NCBI GenBank assembly: GCA_004764695.1
Contig: SMSO01000037.1
Location: 604,247 to 668,246 of the forward strand
Direction of reading: 5' to 3'
Length of the DNA: 64,000 nucleotides
DNA from: Schizochytrium sp. TIO01
Lineage: Eukaryota > Sar > Bigyra > Thraustochytrida > Thraustochytriidae
Shown: in pieces, positions 9,126 through 19,272 of the stretch
Position numbering within the stretch: the first letter of the stretch is position 1
Layout of the letters: each line of letters starts with the position of its first letter
Translations under genes and position numbers: made by a program
The notes under the pieces: generated by a model
Databases searched by the model: none
The model's input: the letters and a program-made list of their open reading frames with translations, nothing else
Told to the model about the DNA's origin: nothing

Positions 9126-11626
9126 TTAAAAAACGATTAAAAGTTATGAAAAACCGTTTTAAATTCTATGTATATACATATATACATATCAATGTGTATG
9201 GAGTGATTTTTTAATTTGTTTTGTAAGTTCTTGCCTCTCCTTGAACGAGTCTGCCTCCACGTTCATTTCGATGTTCATTCGTTTCTTATTTCATCTCGCT
9301 CGAGCCTCGAGGCTCACGCGATCCTCAGCTGACCACATAACCGCAAGTGTCAGTTTTGCTAAAGCACGTGATCGGGCGAAAGCATTAGCTGACCCCAGAG
9401 GGCGCAAATGCGCATAGATTTATTGGTTTGCAGTCTTTTCACCACTCTTAAATTCCATCTGTGACCGTCTTTGCTTTCCGCTATGACGGCGCACGACATC
9501 TCAAGTACGCAAACCACGATCATCGGAGCCAGTGGCGAAGGTGTCTGAAGGGCATGCACGGCTCTGCGGACGCGTGGCAAGCCGGCGATGACGGTCAATC
9601 ACGCCTGCCTGGGTTCGCAGGTCCCGCTCGAGGAAGGTCCCGCGAGCTGGGTCCGAAGGCTCAGCTCATCAGCCTCGTGGATCTGCTGGGAATGGCAAGC
9701 CAAAGCCGAAAACGCAGAGCACGACCTTGCACCTGGAGGGCCCGGTAGAGATGCGGCCTTGAAGGAAGCCGTATCGAGATAACATAACCAGGCTTGACCT
9801 GGAAAGCGAGATAGTGGAAGAGTTATCTGTGCTTTCCAGGTCTCGCAAAGTTGGTGCTGTAAACGAGTTGAAAAGCGCAAGAAAAAAGCACGTCAAAATC
9901 AACACGACAAGATTGCAAAGAGTGTCGAAGCCGCGAGAAGGGCTTTGTAGGCACGGGAACCTCTGCTGATGGAGCGGGGCAACTGGTGTCGCGTCTGCGA
10001 AGGTGCGTCTGACACAGCTCTTGAAGGCACTGCCTCAGGTTCTGAGCTTCTGGAGTCGTGCATGTGAAACTAGCAGAGTCGGTCCATTCACGGAAAGGGC
10101 TCGGAGGGCTGGACAATGACATCTTCAAGGTCCCGGCTAGAATCGATCCTAGTCATGAACAAGCTCGATTTCATCTGTAACGAGTCATCTCGGAGTTCTA
10201 GGTTGCGCACAGATTGGTTTGATGAAGGAGCTTTTATTCTGTTGAGTACTTATCCGGACATGGAAATTTGTGAAAGAGGCTCACATGCCTTTATCTGAAC
10301 CTCCATAATGGGAACCAGATGTGAGGTCTGGATAGCAATCGACCCGCCGTAGACGCCTTTCTATCACTATGGCAAGGTAGGGAGGTCGATGTCCAATGGT
10401 AGAAACTAGTGCGTTGGGTTTTTTTGCTGGCAAAACACTCTTAAAAGGCCGAAATCTCGTAATACTTCACTCTTGTCATATGTGACCAGGCATGGTACTT
10501 ATGCAGATAAATTAGCGGGTACGCAAATAAATGCTATAAGTAACCTCCATCGTCACTCAGCAATGTACGGAGGGACCCCTAATTGGGGTGGCCAGATCGC
10601 TGCTAGTGAATCTGCTTAAATACATTAAAAATATTAAAAACATATATATATGAAAAATAGGTAGATCGACTAGGAAAGAAATTTGCGAACAGCATTGAAT
10701 AGGATGATATCTTTTATTTTGTGTATGAGAGTAAACTTGAAATTGAGGAAGTAGAACCAAAAAGCTAACCATTCTGAAACAAATTCTGTGCTATATTGGT
10801 TGGCCTGTCTTACATGCATTTGTTTTTAACTAATTATATATCTCTGCATTGCGGACCTGCAGATGGCTAAAGCCAGGTAAATATATCAATCTGCTATAGC
10901 TTTCTCCATATTTGTAGCATTCCAGCCATGTCGAGAGTTCCCCGCAATGCCTCTATGTGCTGAAATAGAAGAAGGTTTGTGTAATCAATAACACGTCTCC
11001 GGGCACCACCTGTTGGGTTAACTGACAATCTTTTTACCTCATTTTGGCTTGGCATGGCAACGAAGTTATAAAGGTTTCGTAAACATCGCAGATGTCTTTT
11101 AGACAGATGACATTCATGTTCAGGACTGTCAATCAATATTGTGAGCCGATGGCTGCTTCGTCGAGCAGGTGCCTGCCTACCCACTCCTAGATTTGCATCC
11201 TAAATAATAATCAGTGTCCAAGATTATTGGTTCAGTCACACACAACGCTCCACCTCATAAATCGATTGATTTTCGTTGACACATAATAAAGCACTTAAAA
11301 CAAGTAGAAGATGTTTCATCCGCAGTCTCGCTCACAGCTTAGCAATTAGAAAAGCAGGCGGTGGCAATTTGCAAGTGCCACAGTTACCAAAGAGGTTTCC
11401 CCAAACCATTGGCCGATCGCATTTTATTTGATAATACTTCCCAATAAAAAAGAAAAGAAAAGAAAAGAAAGAAATACTTATCGTAATTCTTAAAACTTCA
11501 AAATCTTTCTCTCCGCAACCCACAAGAAAAAGAAAGACGAATACCGATAGGATAATCTTCGCGCCAATATCATATTATCTTTAATCTCCAAAACTGTGTC
11601 CACACGTACCCTCAAATCGTTGCAGG

Positions 11627-11825
11627 TGGCCAAGTACACGAGCTACTCGTCGCCCAAAGCAACGTTGCGAATTGGCCTGGTCTAGACGCCTCTCTGCGTT
11701 TTCCTAAAACAGTTCCGTCCCGAGACTCAACTGAATTCGTAACCAAGGAACAGACTATTGTTCTGCAGCCAAAACCACAACTCGTGTGGACGAAGAACTT
11801 GGCGGTAGGAGCTTCTGCGCCCAAG
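11627..11825 (+). other. Probable 5' coding extension of the CBS-TLDc gene after a splice acceptor
   Basis: The reading frame of the CBS-TLDc gene continues upstream without stops and reads like protein (for example VHELLVAQSNVANWPGL and EFVTKEQTIVLQPKPQLVW), but has no ATG. The sequence CAAATCGTTGCAG just before 11627 looks like a 3' splice site. A short first exon further upstream is therefore likely, but I could not find one in matching phase. Confidence 0.35.
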
Positions 11826-14800
11826 ATGGAGACCGTGTGGGAGCTCGAGGAGGGCTCGGAGACATATGGGAGCATGCGAGGCGGCATTGGAAAAGAAACT
11901 GCTCGCTTCGAATTCGACTTGGACGAAGGCGGGTATTACTACTTTGCATGTTCTTTGCCGTATGCGCTTAATGAGCAGGGCACTTACCGCTTTGAGCGAT
12001 GGAAAATACAGAACTCGATGTGGATGCGGAGATTCACAGCAGAGACATCACAATCATTGTTCTCTGTTGATGTTCGGCTCGAGGTGGATAGCCCATTCCG
12101 CAGGGGTCTCTTCAAATCCTTTATGGTGCTCGATCTTTCAGGCGAAAAAGAGGCATACAAATGTTTCGAAGTCCCATCTTCATTTACCCCAGCTCACGTC
12201 ACCGTGAGCCTTGAAGGCCATTCGTTCACTAAGAAACTTAAAGTTGTAGCAACTTGCCACAGATACGGCAATGCACCAACCACATCCAAAGAACGCGAAA
12301 TTGTTGCCCGCATGGGACAATACTTTGTGCGCCAAACAATGAATGTCGGCAAAGGGGACTATCAGCAAATTATGCAAGCAGAACGTGAAAGCCTTATTAA
12401 AGATACACAGCTGCACGATTTAATGGAAGATGGGGAATTTAGGGATCAAGTTCTCAAAGCTGCGATACAGAATGCTCCACCATCTGCGGCAAAAACCCCG
12501 CCTATTCCATCCTCCTCGTCCACATCAGGGTCTCGAAGTAAGCCCAAGGTAGAAGGTGCCATCAAAAAGAGTAAATCCAAACTTCGTCTTCCTTCCAAAG
12601 TCAAGCTTCTTTCACGAACTCGCACAAACTCAGATTCCGCTGCAAGTACTCGGTCTGACCCGTTGCTAACAGCTGGGCGGGGCAGTCTACTTGCTGTCAA
12701 GAATGATCCAGACAACGGATCAAATAACTCTCTTCGCCGCAATTCAAGTCGAGGCACCTCAGGTGCTAACACAAAGGGTGACGACGCCGGAGTAATGTAT
12801 GAAATTGAATCGACTACGACTATTGGGGATGCAATGTTTTATTTGCTTGAACAAAGGGTTTCTTCTGTACCTGTCTGGGATGAGCTACGGCGAGACTATC
12901 TTGGTCTGTTTGACATTGAAGATGCCATGAGTTTCACACTGAAACTCAGGGCCGCGCGCCGTCGCCGTGCTTCGTCAGTGCTTGTGTCTCGAACAGATCC
13001 TCTTAGTATTCATGGTGTACCTCTGAACTCTTCTGAAACCTCGCATTGGTTTGGACTTGACCTCCCAGTTTCGGTGTTCTTTCGAGAGCATAATCGACAT
13101 CTAGCACGCTGGCAGCCTCTGACAGTTTCCACGCCAATGATTAAGGTCTTGGCGGCTCTGACAAAGGACGTGAAGCGCATTCCTGTAGCTGACCCTAGCA
13201 CTGGGCGAATCATCAAGGTGATTTCACAGTCAGAGATTATTCACCAGGTCTTTTATCGACTGCTTCGCAGCACAACAGCCGACTCAGTCAAAGAGTACTT
13301 TGACACCACTGAACTTAACGAAGACGCTGTAGACCGTGGTATTACTGTATACTCGCTTTCCGATTCAGTTCTTAACCCGTTCCAGAGGATTATGAATAAC
13401 GATGAGGTTGATGCGGTACCTATTGTGGATTCGAGAGGGCGACTTGTTGCTACCATTGCATCCGTTGATGCATGGTTTCTTTGTAAACTAGAAATGGATG
13501 AAAACGAGCCTTTTGATCTCAACAATCTCTCAGTTGGTGACTTTTTGGATCATGCAAATACATTATCAGAAATGCATCTGGGAAAAACTAGGTATGAAGC
13601 TGTCCCAATTCAAGTATCTACTTCACTCAAAGCCTCGATCGCAAAAATTGTTCAGCACAAGGTGCATGGAGTATTTGTTGTTGACGAGGCTGAAAAACCT
13701 ATCGGGCGAATTAATGTTCAAAACATTATCGAAGCCATGGCTCGCGATGCAGTACAAGTGTTTGGTCGTTACGAAAACGTCGCGAACGTTTTTCTGTGGG
13801 ACAAAACTTCACCAGACCCTCGACGGCCTACTGTCTCTGAAACAGTACGACTTGCAGCACTGCGTAGTGCGAAGACAAGAGCATCGCTCACACGGCACTC
13901 CCCACTTGTGGATAACGACTTGAGCCAGTTCCCACCGCCTGTTCCTCCACCGCATTCTTCCATAGCAGGGGATGGGCCTCCTCCCCAAAGCTTGTCTGGT
14001 CAAACGCACGAGGTGCGGCGGTCACTGTCTTCGGCATCTGGCAAGTCAGGCAAATCGGTCCTAGCATCAGTTTTATCAGGGAACTTTGGGGAAACAAACT
14101 CAAACGACGCGAACGATATTCTTAATCATCTAATTGTGCACTCGATGGAAGAGGATGCGGAGCAGGCAAAGCAACGGACACGAGCAAGAAGCGTCGACTC
14201 GGTGTCGCAACTTTCCACTACTTCTCAGGGTTCTTTGGATGAGCATGGCAATCGTAAAAGCTCGTTATCTCTAGCGTCGAGCCCAGGTCCGCGCATAGCA
14301 CCATTTACTTTTGAGGAGCCTATCTCGACAAATACGAATGAAGACGGCCAGACACCGTTGCCGAGCCCGCCCAGTTATCATACACCTACACCAACAGCTG
14401 CTGTAGCAGCGTCGCACATGGATATTGCCCTGAAACGTTTTGCGCAAGAGACGCCAGACAGTGTTTTACCCGTTGATCTTCAGCGTCAACTTGAAGCGGC
14501 TCTTCCACCAGGACTCCGTACGGTAGGTCACTGGTCTCGAAGCTTCTCTTTGCGTCGTGATGGTTCATCTACATTGGCAATTCTCGAGCTTCTGTCTAAG
14601 TCGTGCGATCCTGTCGTAATTGCCATACAGGACCAAAAGGGTTCTGTGTTTGGTGGCTTTTTGCCATCAGGTCTGTATGTTGACGAGTCCATGAACATAA
14701 ACAGTTTTGTTGAAGGACCGAATGGTGATGGAAACAGCTTTGTGTACACATTTGGACGTCCGGCCTCCAAGATGGACATGTTGCGCATTTATCGGTGGAC

Positions 14801-15020
14801 AGGTGCAAATCGGTTTTTCAGACTTTTGAGTTCGCAAGGGGGGTTTGCAATGGGCGGGGGGAATCGTGGTTTTGCATTCTATATTGACGAAGTGCTCACC
14901 TTGGGTACAAGCCAGGCTAGTGCGACGTATGCAAATGATTGCCTTGCGTCGGGAGAGACGTTCGAGTGTATCAACTTAGAAATATACACGATTACTACAT
15001 CTCTTCGGGCCTCGTGTTAA
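11826..15020 (+). CDS. CBS-domain protein with C-terminal TLDc domain
   Basis: A 1064-residue protein if it starts at the first in-frame ATG (11826). Residues about 326-641 carry four CBS-like repeats, the adenine-nucleotide-binding modules of AMPK gamma/SNF4. Recognisable pieces are TTTIGDAMFYLLEQRVSSVP, VKRIPVADPSTGRIIKVIS, VDAVPIVDSRGRLVATIAS and VHGVFVVDEAEKPIGRINV. The last 160 residues form a TLDc domain, with SRSFSLRRDG, a GGFAMGGGNRGFAFYIDE core and ETFECINLEIYTI at the end. TLDc proteins elsewhere bind the V-ATPase and act in oxidative-stress resistance. A Ser/Lys-rich linker (about 225-325) and a Pro/Ser-rich linker (about 690-900) separate the parts. The N-terminal 200 residues are not assigned. 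The frame stays open upstream to 11555 without an ATG, so an upstream exon is possible. Convergent with the UBE2T-like gene. Confidence 0.85.
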   Translation: METVWELEEGSETYGSMRGGIGKETARFEFDLDEGGYYYFACSLPYALNEQGTYRFERWKIQNSMWMRRFTAETSQSLFSVDVRLEVDSPFRRGLFKSFMVLDLSGEKEAYKCFEVPSSFTPAHVTVSLEGHSFTKKLKVVATCHRYGNAPTTSKEREIVARMGQYFVRQTMNVGKGDYQQIMQAERESLIKDTQLHDLMEDGEFRDQVLKAAIQNAPPSAAKTPPIPSSSSTSGSRSKPKVEGAIKKSKSKLRLPSKVKLLSRTRTNSDSAASTRSDPLLTAGRGSLLAVKNDPDNGSNNSLRRNSSRGTSGANTKGDDAGVMYEIESTTTIGDAMFYLLEQRVSSVPVWDELRRDYLGLFDIEDAMSFTLKLRAARRRRASSVLVSRTDPLSIHGVPLNSSETSHWFGLDLPVSVFFREHNRHLARWQPLTVSTPMIKVLAALTKDVKRIPVADPSTGRIIKVISQSEIIHQVFYRLLRSTTADSVKEYFDTTELNEDAVDRGITVYSLSDSVLNPFQRIMNNDEVDAVPIVDSRGRLVATIASVDAWFLCKLEMDENEPFDLNNLSVGDFLDHANTLSEMHLGKTRYEAVPIQVSTSLKASIAKIVQHKVHGVFVVDEAEKPIGRINVQNIIEAMARDAVQVFGRYENVANVFLWDKTSPDPRRPTVSETVRLAALRSAKTRASLTRHSPLVDNDLSQFPPPVPPPHSSIAGDGPPPQSLSGQTHEVRRSLSSASGKSGKSVLASVLSGNFGETNSNDANDILNHLIVHSMEEDAEQAKQRTRARSVDSVSQLSTTSQGSLDEHGNRKSSLSLASSPGPRIAPFTFEEPISTNTNEDGQTPLPSPPSYHTPTPTAAVAASHMDIALKRFAQETPDSVLPVDLQRQLEAALPPGLRTVGHWSRSFSLRRDGSSTLAILELLSKSCDPVVIAIQDQKGSVFGGFLPSGLYVDESMNINSFVEGPNGDGNSFVYTFGRPASKMDMLRIYRWTGANRFFRLLSSQGGFAMGGGNRGFAFYIDEVLTLGTSQASATYANDCLASGETFECINLEIYTITTSLRASC

Positions 15021-15329
15021 TTGTTTTCCCCTTTATAACTCTCTGCTTGTAAAACGATGAGTATCTACCAAGAGTAATTTTATCTGTTCATTACTCGCTT
15101 TGTTTTATTTCTAAAAGGAGAAGCATATTAAAATAGTTCTCATTTGGCGAGCTTAGAGTTGCTTCATTGGCTAGATAGGATAGACTCACACGTTGAACAC
15201 AGGTTTTTTATGTTTTTTTAATATTTTTATATTGGTTTTAATTGGTATAGTCTGCATATTATCCATGACAATAAACAGAACAAAAACGTTTATGAAGATT
15301 CATCCTACAACCACAATCCACGAGTGAAA

Positions 15330-16283
15330 TTACTCAATCACGATGACGTCATCGTCATCGCTATTGCCATTCTCGTTGCTCTTATGTTTCTTAGTCCCAA
15401 GATCCACGCATTGCGACAGCTTTTCCTTGTCCTCTGTATTTGTGTCATTCTGATTGGCCTGATTCGACGCGTGCTCGCCCACTAAAACCAAGGACGACTT
15501 CCGCTTCTCTGCCTTCTGGTCTTGCACTATATTATTGTCAATTTCACTGTTATCCTTGTTGCGCTCGTCAATGCCCTGTGTTGGATCCCCACTAACATTT
15601 TTAGAAACAATGTTGTTATTCTTCGAATCATCGTTCTTCTTCTCTGCGTCTTTACTGTCACTCGAGATTGCAGTAATAGTATTCGCAGCGTCTTCGGTGT
15701 TACCATCTCTGCGTTTTCTGCCTGTCGTTGTATCATCCTTTTCGATATTCTCATTACCAGCACCTTTATTTTCGTCGTAGTCATCGTTTTGAACCTCGTT
15801 TTGAGCATCGTTTTGTACTGCATAGCGACGAGTGTAGTCCTTTGCAATCTTTGCAAATCTCTTAGGATCGCTGCGAAACTGCTCGCTAATTTCGGGCATA
15901 AGCGGGTCGTCGGGATTGGGTTCTGCGAGTAGCAGTCTGATCTGCGAAAGAACTTGTCCTATGTTGAGGCTGGGTTTCCAGGCACCTGAGGGCGGCATTT
16001 TGAGTGAATCCAGGCAAATGCGGCCTCCGCTGTCAACATTTGGGTGGTATACGCGTGTCACGAACTGTACTGCAGGAGGCTCATGAGGGTACCTCATTGG
16101 CACTGTTACACGCAGCGCAAAGGTGCCCCCTTCGAACGGAGACTCTGGGGGTCCCTGCAGCCGCGCTTCGAGCGCATCCACAGAATCAGTGCCATCGGAG
16201 GTCCGGGTTGGCCACACCGCCACGCCTGGTGGCGGATCTCGTGCCAGAAGGTCTAGCTCGCGCATAAGCCGTGCTTTCCTCAT
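15330..16283 (-). CDS. UBE2T: Ubiquitin-conjugating enzyme E2, UBE2T-like, with long acidic tail
   Basis: A 317-residue E2 whose first 160 residues form the UBC fold. Catalytic Cys90 sits in GRICLDSLKMPPSGAWKP, with HPN at 80-82 and PNPDDPLMPEIS after it. These segments and the N-terminus (KARLMRELDLLARDPPPG) match UBE2T, the E2 that works with FANCL to monoubiquitinate FANCD2/FANCI in Fanconi anaemia crosslink repair, better than other E2s. ATG 16283 aligns with the family start; a GTG ten codons upstream was not used. The tail (about 165-317) is Asn/Asp/Lys-rich, carries GRKRR and KRKSS nuclear-import-like patches, and ends in DDDDVIVIE, which resembles a SUMO-interacting motif. Human UBE2T is only 197 residues, so the tail is unusually long. 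Orthology is inferred from motifs only. Confidence 0.88.
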   Translation of the reverse strand: MRKARLMRELDLLARDPPPGVAVWPTRTSDGTDSVDALEARLQGPPESPFEGGTFALRVTVPMRYPHEPPAVQFVTRVYHPNVDSGGRICLDSLKMPPSGAWKPSLNIGQVLSQIRLLLAEPNPDDPLMPEISEQFRSDPKRFAKIAKDYTRRYAVQNDAQNEVQNDDYDENKGAGNENIEKDDTTTGRKRRDGNTEDAANTITAISSDSKDAEKKNDDSKNNNIVSKNVSGDPTQGIDERNKDNSEIDNNIVQDQKAEKRKSSLVLVGEHASNQANQNDTNTEDKEKLSQCVDLGTKKHKSNENGNSDDDDVIVIE

Positions 16284-17177
16284 TGCGAGACTAATTCGTA
16301 GATGGAGTCGCACAAGCAGGAGTCGTCAAAAAAGCGTCTCGGCATGCGCGATGGTTAGAGATTTGGTTCTTTCATTCTTTGCATCTTTGTGAAAAGAAAA
16401 TATTTTTTTTGGAAACAAAAGAACTCTGTCATTAACGTTCATCACGACCACGTCCGAGGTCTCGTTGTTTAGGCAAGAGTGGTCTCTTCGAAGATCTCAT
16501 CAGTTGAGTCTTCACACAACTCGATTTGAGTTGCTCATATGTTTTCTATGTCTATGTCTTCAAGAGCTTGAATTTTTCCACTCAAACTGATTTGAGAGTG
16601 GCACGTTTGAGTTTTGACGATCCTTGAGAAATAATCAAATCATTTTCAACTCTTGAAGTCCTGCGGATCTATTCCTGCTGTTTATCTTGTCCTCTTGATA
16701 GAGTCTCCTTCATCTTTCTCTCGGGACTTTGATTCTCAGCCCGTTCGGCAAATGAATGAAGCAAACGAATTAAGCTAACAAGCACGCTCCGTTCATATCA
16801 TAAGATTACAGTATAAGATTATAGTATAATAGCAAAGGTTTTACCTTTTCCCAATGTTTCAACCTCAGTACTAATCCTTCGGAGGCGTGTTATAGCTTAC
16901 TTTGGCCGTCGCCATTGCTCATTTTTACAACATCTCCAACTGTTTTGTACACTAGTGGATTGAGCTGCATTCGCTGCTTGCTTTCATTCAGGAAAATTGG
17001 AAAGGGTGCTCTTCGTTTCGCGGGTTGGATTCCTAGTGTTTTTCGTATATCATCCTTCCGTGCCTTGTAATGACGCATGTAAAGAAGAGGCTCTGGTGCC
17101 TGCAAAAATGAATTTGGTTGAGCAAGCACCAAATCTGCAACCTGGCTCTGGTGTACTCTTCTCTCTCCCAGATCATC
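16284..17177. promoter_or_regulatory. Divergent intergenic region between the E2 and radical-SAM-like genes
   Basis: About 890 bp of non-coding sequence between two divergent starts. Several related TTTGAG/CTCAAA words occur at 16500-16660 (for example CAACTCGATTTGAGTTG and CAAACTGATTTGAGAG) in both orientations. No RNA gene is evident. Confidence 0.35.
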
Positions 17178-17846
17178 ATGTCTCCTATCTCTCCTCGTCC
17201 TGGCGTGGCCTACTGGCTTGGGGCACGTCTTTATTTGGGCGTGACGAATCGCTCGAATGCCGTGCCGCTCATTGTCCATCGCGGTGCCTCGTTCTCGATG
17301 CCTGAAGACTCCAATTTCGCCCCGCTGCCTGAGGGATACGAACCTTCTGCCGAGGACCTCGCCGCAGTCGTGGATGCTGCGTATGCAGAGGACCCCCGCA
17401 AGAAAATTCTTGGTATGGGAGAGAACGATGAGGGCGTAATCTTTGCCGGAATGGGCGAGCCTCTCTTACGCCTCGAGACAATCACCGAAGCCGCCAAGCT
17501 CATCCGCGAGAGCCGTCATGGAGTCCCTTTCCGCCTCAAGACCAACGGTCTTGTACCTGGCGGAGACAATGCTGGTGCTGCTGCAATGCTCAAGGAGGCT
17601 GGCATTAAGTCCGCCTCGGTTTTCTTGCCGGCGGCGGACCCCAAAAAATTCGATGAGCTCGCGAAACCCATTTCTCCAGAATTCAACTTCGGTATGGTTT
17701 GCGATTTCATCGGACAGCTCTCTGAAGCAGGGATTGATGTGGAGTGCACTACTGTCAAGCGCCCTGAGATCAATGTAAGCTCCATCCGACAGCTTGCCCT
17801 CGCGCTTGGTGCCACGGACACGAGGGTTGCTTCTTACCACCCTTAA
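17178..17846 (+). CDS. Radical-SAM-fold protein (TatD-associated rSAM-like) lacking the iron-sulfur cysteines
   Basis: A 222-residue protein starting at ATG 17178 (context ATCATG). Its segments match the TatD-family-associated radical SAM group in order: LGARLYLGVTNR at 14-25, GVIFAGMGEPLLRLE at 86-100, PFRLKTNGLV at 117-126, SVFLPAADPKKFDELAKP, and a final ECTTVKRPEINVSSIRQL followed by TRVASYH. In that group the N-terminal strand is followed by CxxxCxxC, which binds the 4Fe-4S cluster that cleaves S-adenosylmethionine. Here the three positions (26, 30 and 33) are Ser, Pro and Val, and no other cysteine lies nearby. The GEP motif (residues 93-95) is kept, so SAM or another ligand might still bind, but radical chemistry looks impossible. 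Function unknown. Divergent from the E2 gene and convergent with VTC1. Confidence 0.75.
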   Translation: MSPISPRPGVAYWLGARLYLGVTNRSNAVPLIVHRGASFSMPEDSNFAPLPEGYEPSAEDLAAVVDAAYAEDPRKKILGMGENDEGVIFAGMGEPLLRLETITEAAKLIRESRHGVPFRLKTNGLVPGGDNAGAAAMLKEAGIKSASVFLPAADPKKFDELAKPISPEFNFGMVCDFIGQLSEAGIDVECTTVKRPEINVSSIRQLALALGATDTRVASYHP

Positions 17847-18879
17847 AAAAATTAAAATTGAGACATACATGGAGCTTTAAGATTAAGTTTGATGTAAGCG
17901 AGTCATGCTGGGCTCTCATCTTGTCGAGTGTTCTAACCAAACGGGGCACTCTGTTTATGTGGAAGTGATGCTGCTTGTCTATTTTTTCGGAGGAATAAAG
18001 TATATTATTGGGCGAATGGAAAAGGATAAGGATGTACACGAATAAGTGCGGGTAGATGGGGAGATTCTTTCGTACACTTTCGATGTAGAAGCGTGTCGTC
18101 TGACATTTTAATAACAGCAATACAGTTGATTTAATAGACTAATGAATATCTATTTCCATGGTACTTTCCTTCTTTTGTATCATCTCCTGTATGCTAAAAA
18201 AGTATTCTTGTGATGCTCTGTCTATGGCAGAACCTTAAATAAACTGAACGGTCTGTCACCCTCAACAGATCGAATGCGCTCCAGGTGAACGTCAAAAGTT
18301 GGAACTCCCTTATCATCCAACAAAATTTATTGCAGAGACAGAAAAGTCAGTAATATGAGGCAGGATAGTGATGCAAAAGGGGACATATTATGGGTATTAT
18401 TTTCTACTACTTCATCATAATCGAAATTAGATCGATCGCTCAGAACACGATCTGGTCGTCACCAAGATGACTATAAAAGTGGTGAAGCCTACAGTTAGGG
18501 TGTTGCTGGCTCAGCTATTACTCATTGCGCATTTCATCCGCCCTGTTAAATTAGCTGATATAACTATTTCGAAAAGAAGACCTGGTGCGGGTCTTGTATG
18601 GCATAGATCTGCACGAGACCATAATGAACAGGGGTTCTCTAATTCAGTCTGAAGTCTCTGGGCTGTTGGTAGGAGATATTGCGTGTTTGCGAGCGTCGAT
18701 AAAAACGTACGAGTGAAACGTGGAATAAAGGTTGATTCGTTGACGATTCAAGATCTACATCACCAATCTTCTTCGTAGTAACATCATCATTATGCTAAAC
18801 GAAAAAAACAACGACAGTAGTCCACTGAAGAAAGTGCAATCTTGGTCGCTCGTTGTGCGTTAGGATAGTACTTGTGGAA
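17847..18879. other. Convergent intergenic region
   Basis: About 1 kb between the ends of the radical-SAM-like gene and VTC1. It is AT-rich and should hold the 3' untranslated regions. No ORF that I would support and no RNA gene. Confidence 0.4.
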
Positions 18880-19272
18880 TTACTTGAGTTTGATCGTGCC
18901 TCCGAGAAGAATATCAATAAGCATGACGGCGCTGAGTGCAATAACAAGAACGCCTCCAAGAACGAGCGAAGGGGTCTCGTTGGCAATATCTGTATATACG
19001 CGCTTTTGGATCTTGGCGTTGCGCTGCCAGTAAATGTATGCTGCATGGATCGCGAACAGAATTGCGGTAGGCATGAGTGCCATACCAGCCATTTTGGCGG
19101 CATCCGTGGCGCCTGCCTGAACAACTCCCTGGCCAGCCTGGTCTGCAGCGTGGTCCGCAGCTCCGGCCAGCAGACCAGATCCAATGGCACCCATGAGCAG
19201 CGCCATTTTCATCCACGAGACGTACGTGCGCTCGTTCGCCAAAAGCACCTTGGGCTCAATACGAGTCGCCAT
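18880..19272 (-). CDS. VTC1: VTC1-like small membrane subunit of the polyphosphate polymerase complex (DUF202)
   Basis: A 130-residue integral membrane protein, the same size as yeast Vtc1 (129). The N-terminus IEPKVLLANERTYVSWMKM is the family hallmark. Three hydrophobic segments follow, at about 18-42 (LLMGAIGSGLLAGA), 60-82 (MAGMALMPTAILFAIHAAY) and 105-126 (LVLGGVLVIALSAVMLIDIL), separated by a basic loop (RNAKIQKR). In yeast and trypanosomes Vtc1 sits with Vtc4 in the vacuole or acidocalcisome membrane, and the complex makes polyphosphate from ATP while moving it into the lumen. No SPX or catalytic VTC domain is attached and no VTC4 gene lies in this window. The region between the first two membrane segments is Ala/Gly/Gln-rich and a little unusual. 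Confidence 0.9.
   Translation of the reverse strand: MATRIEPKVLLANERTYVSWMKMALLMGAIGSGLLAGAADHAADQAGQGVVQAGATDAAKMAGMALMPTAILFAIHAAYIYWQRNAKIQKRVYTDIANETPSLVLGGVLVIALSAVMLIDILLGGTIKLK

Larger units (their letters stand above)
6569..11554. other. Gene-poor stretch without a convincing gene
   Basis: About 5 kb between the 5-phosphatase promoter and the CBS-TLDc gene. 6.57-7.2 kb and 8.9-9.25 kb are AT-rich; 7.3-8.8 kb and 9.3-10.2 kb are richer in GC. Only short, mutually overlapping ORFs occur, and none matches a family I know. Simple repeats include TGAA-type units near 7030-7075, GAGG near 8577-8596, a 22-bp tandem repeat near 9071-9125 and AAAAG units near 11448-11475. Two blocks (7270-8190 and 9460-10300) look as if they may be decayed coding sequence. 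Confidence 0.5.

Noticed and set aside
11149-11168. ATGGCTGCTTCGTCGAGCAG followed by GT as first exon of the CBS-TLDc gene
   Set aside because: Attractive as a start, but it ends in phase 2 while the best acceptor (before 11627) needs phase 1.
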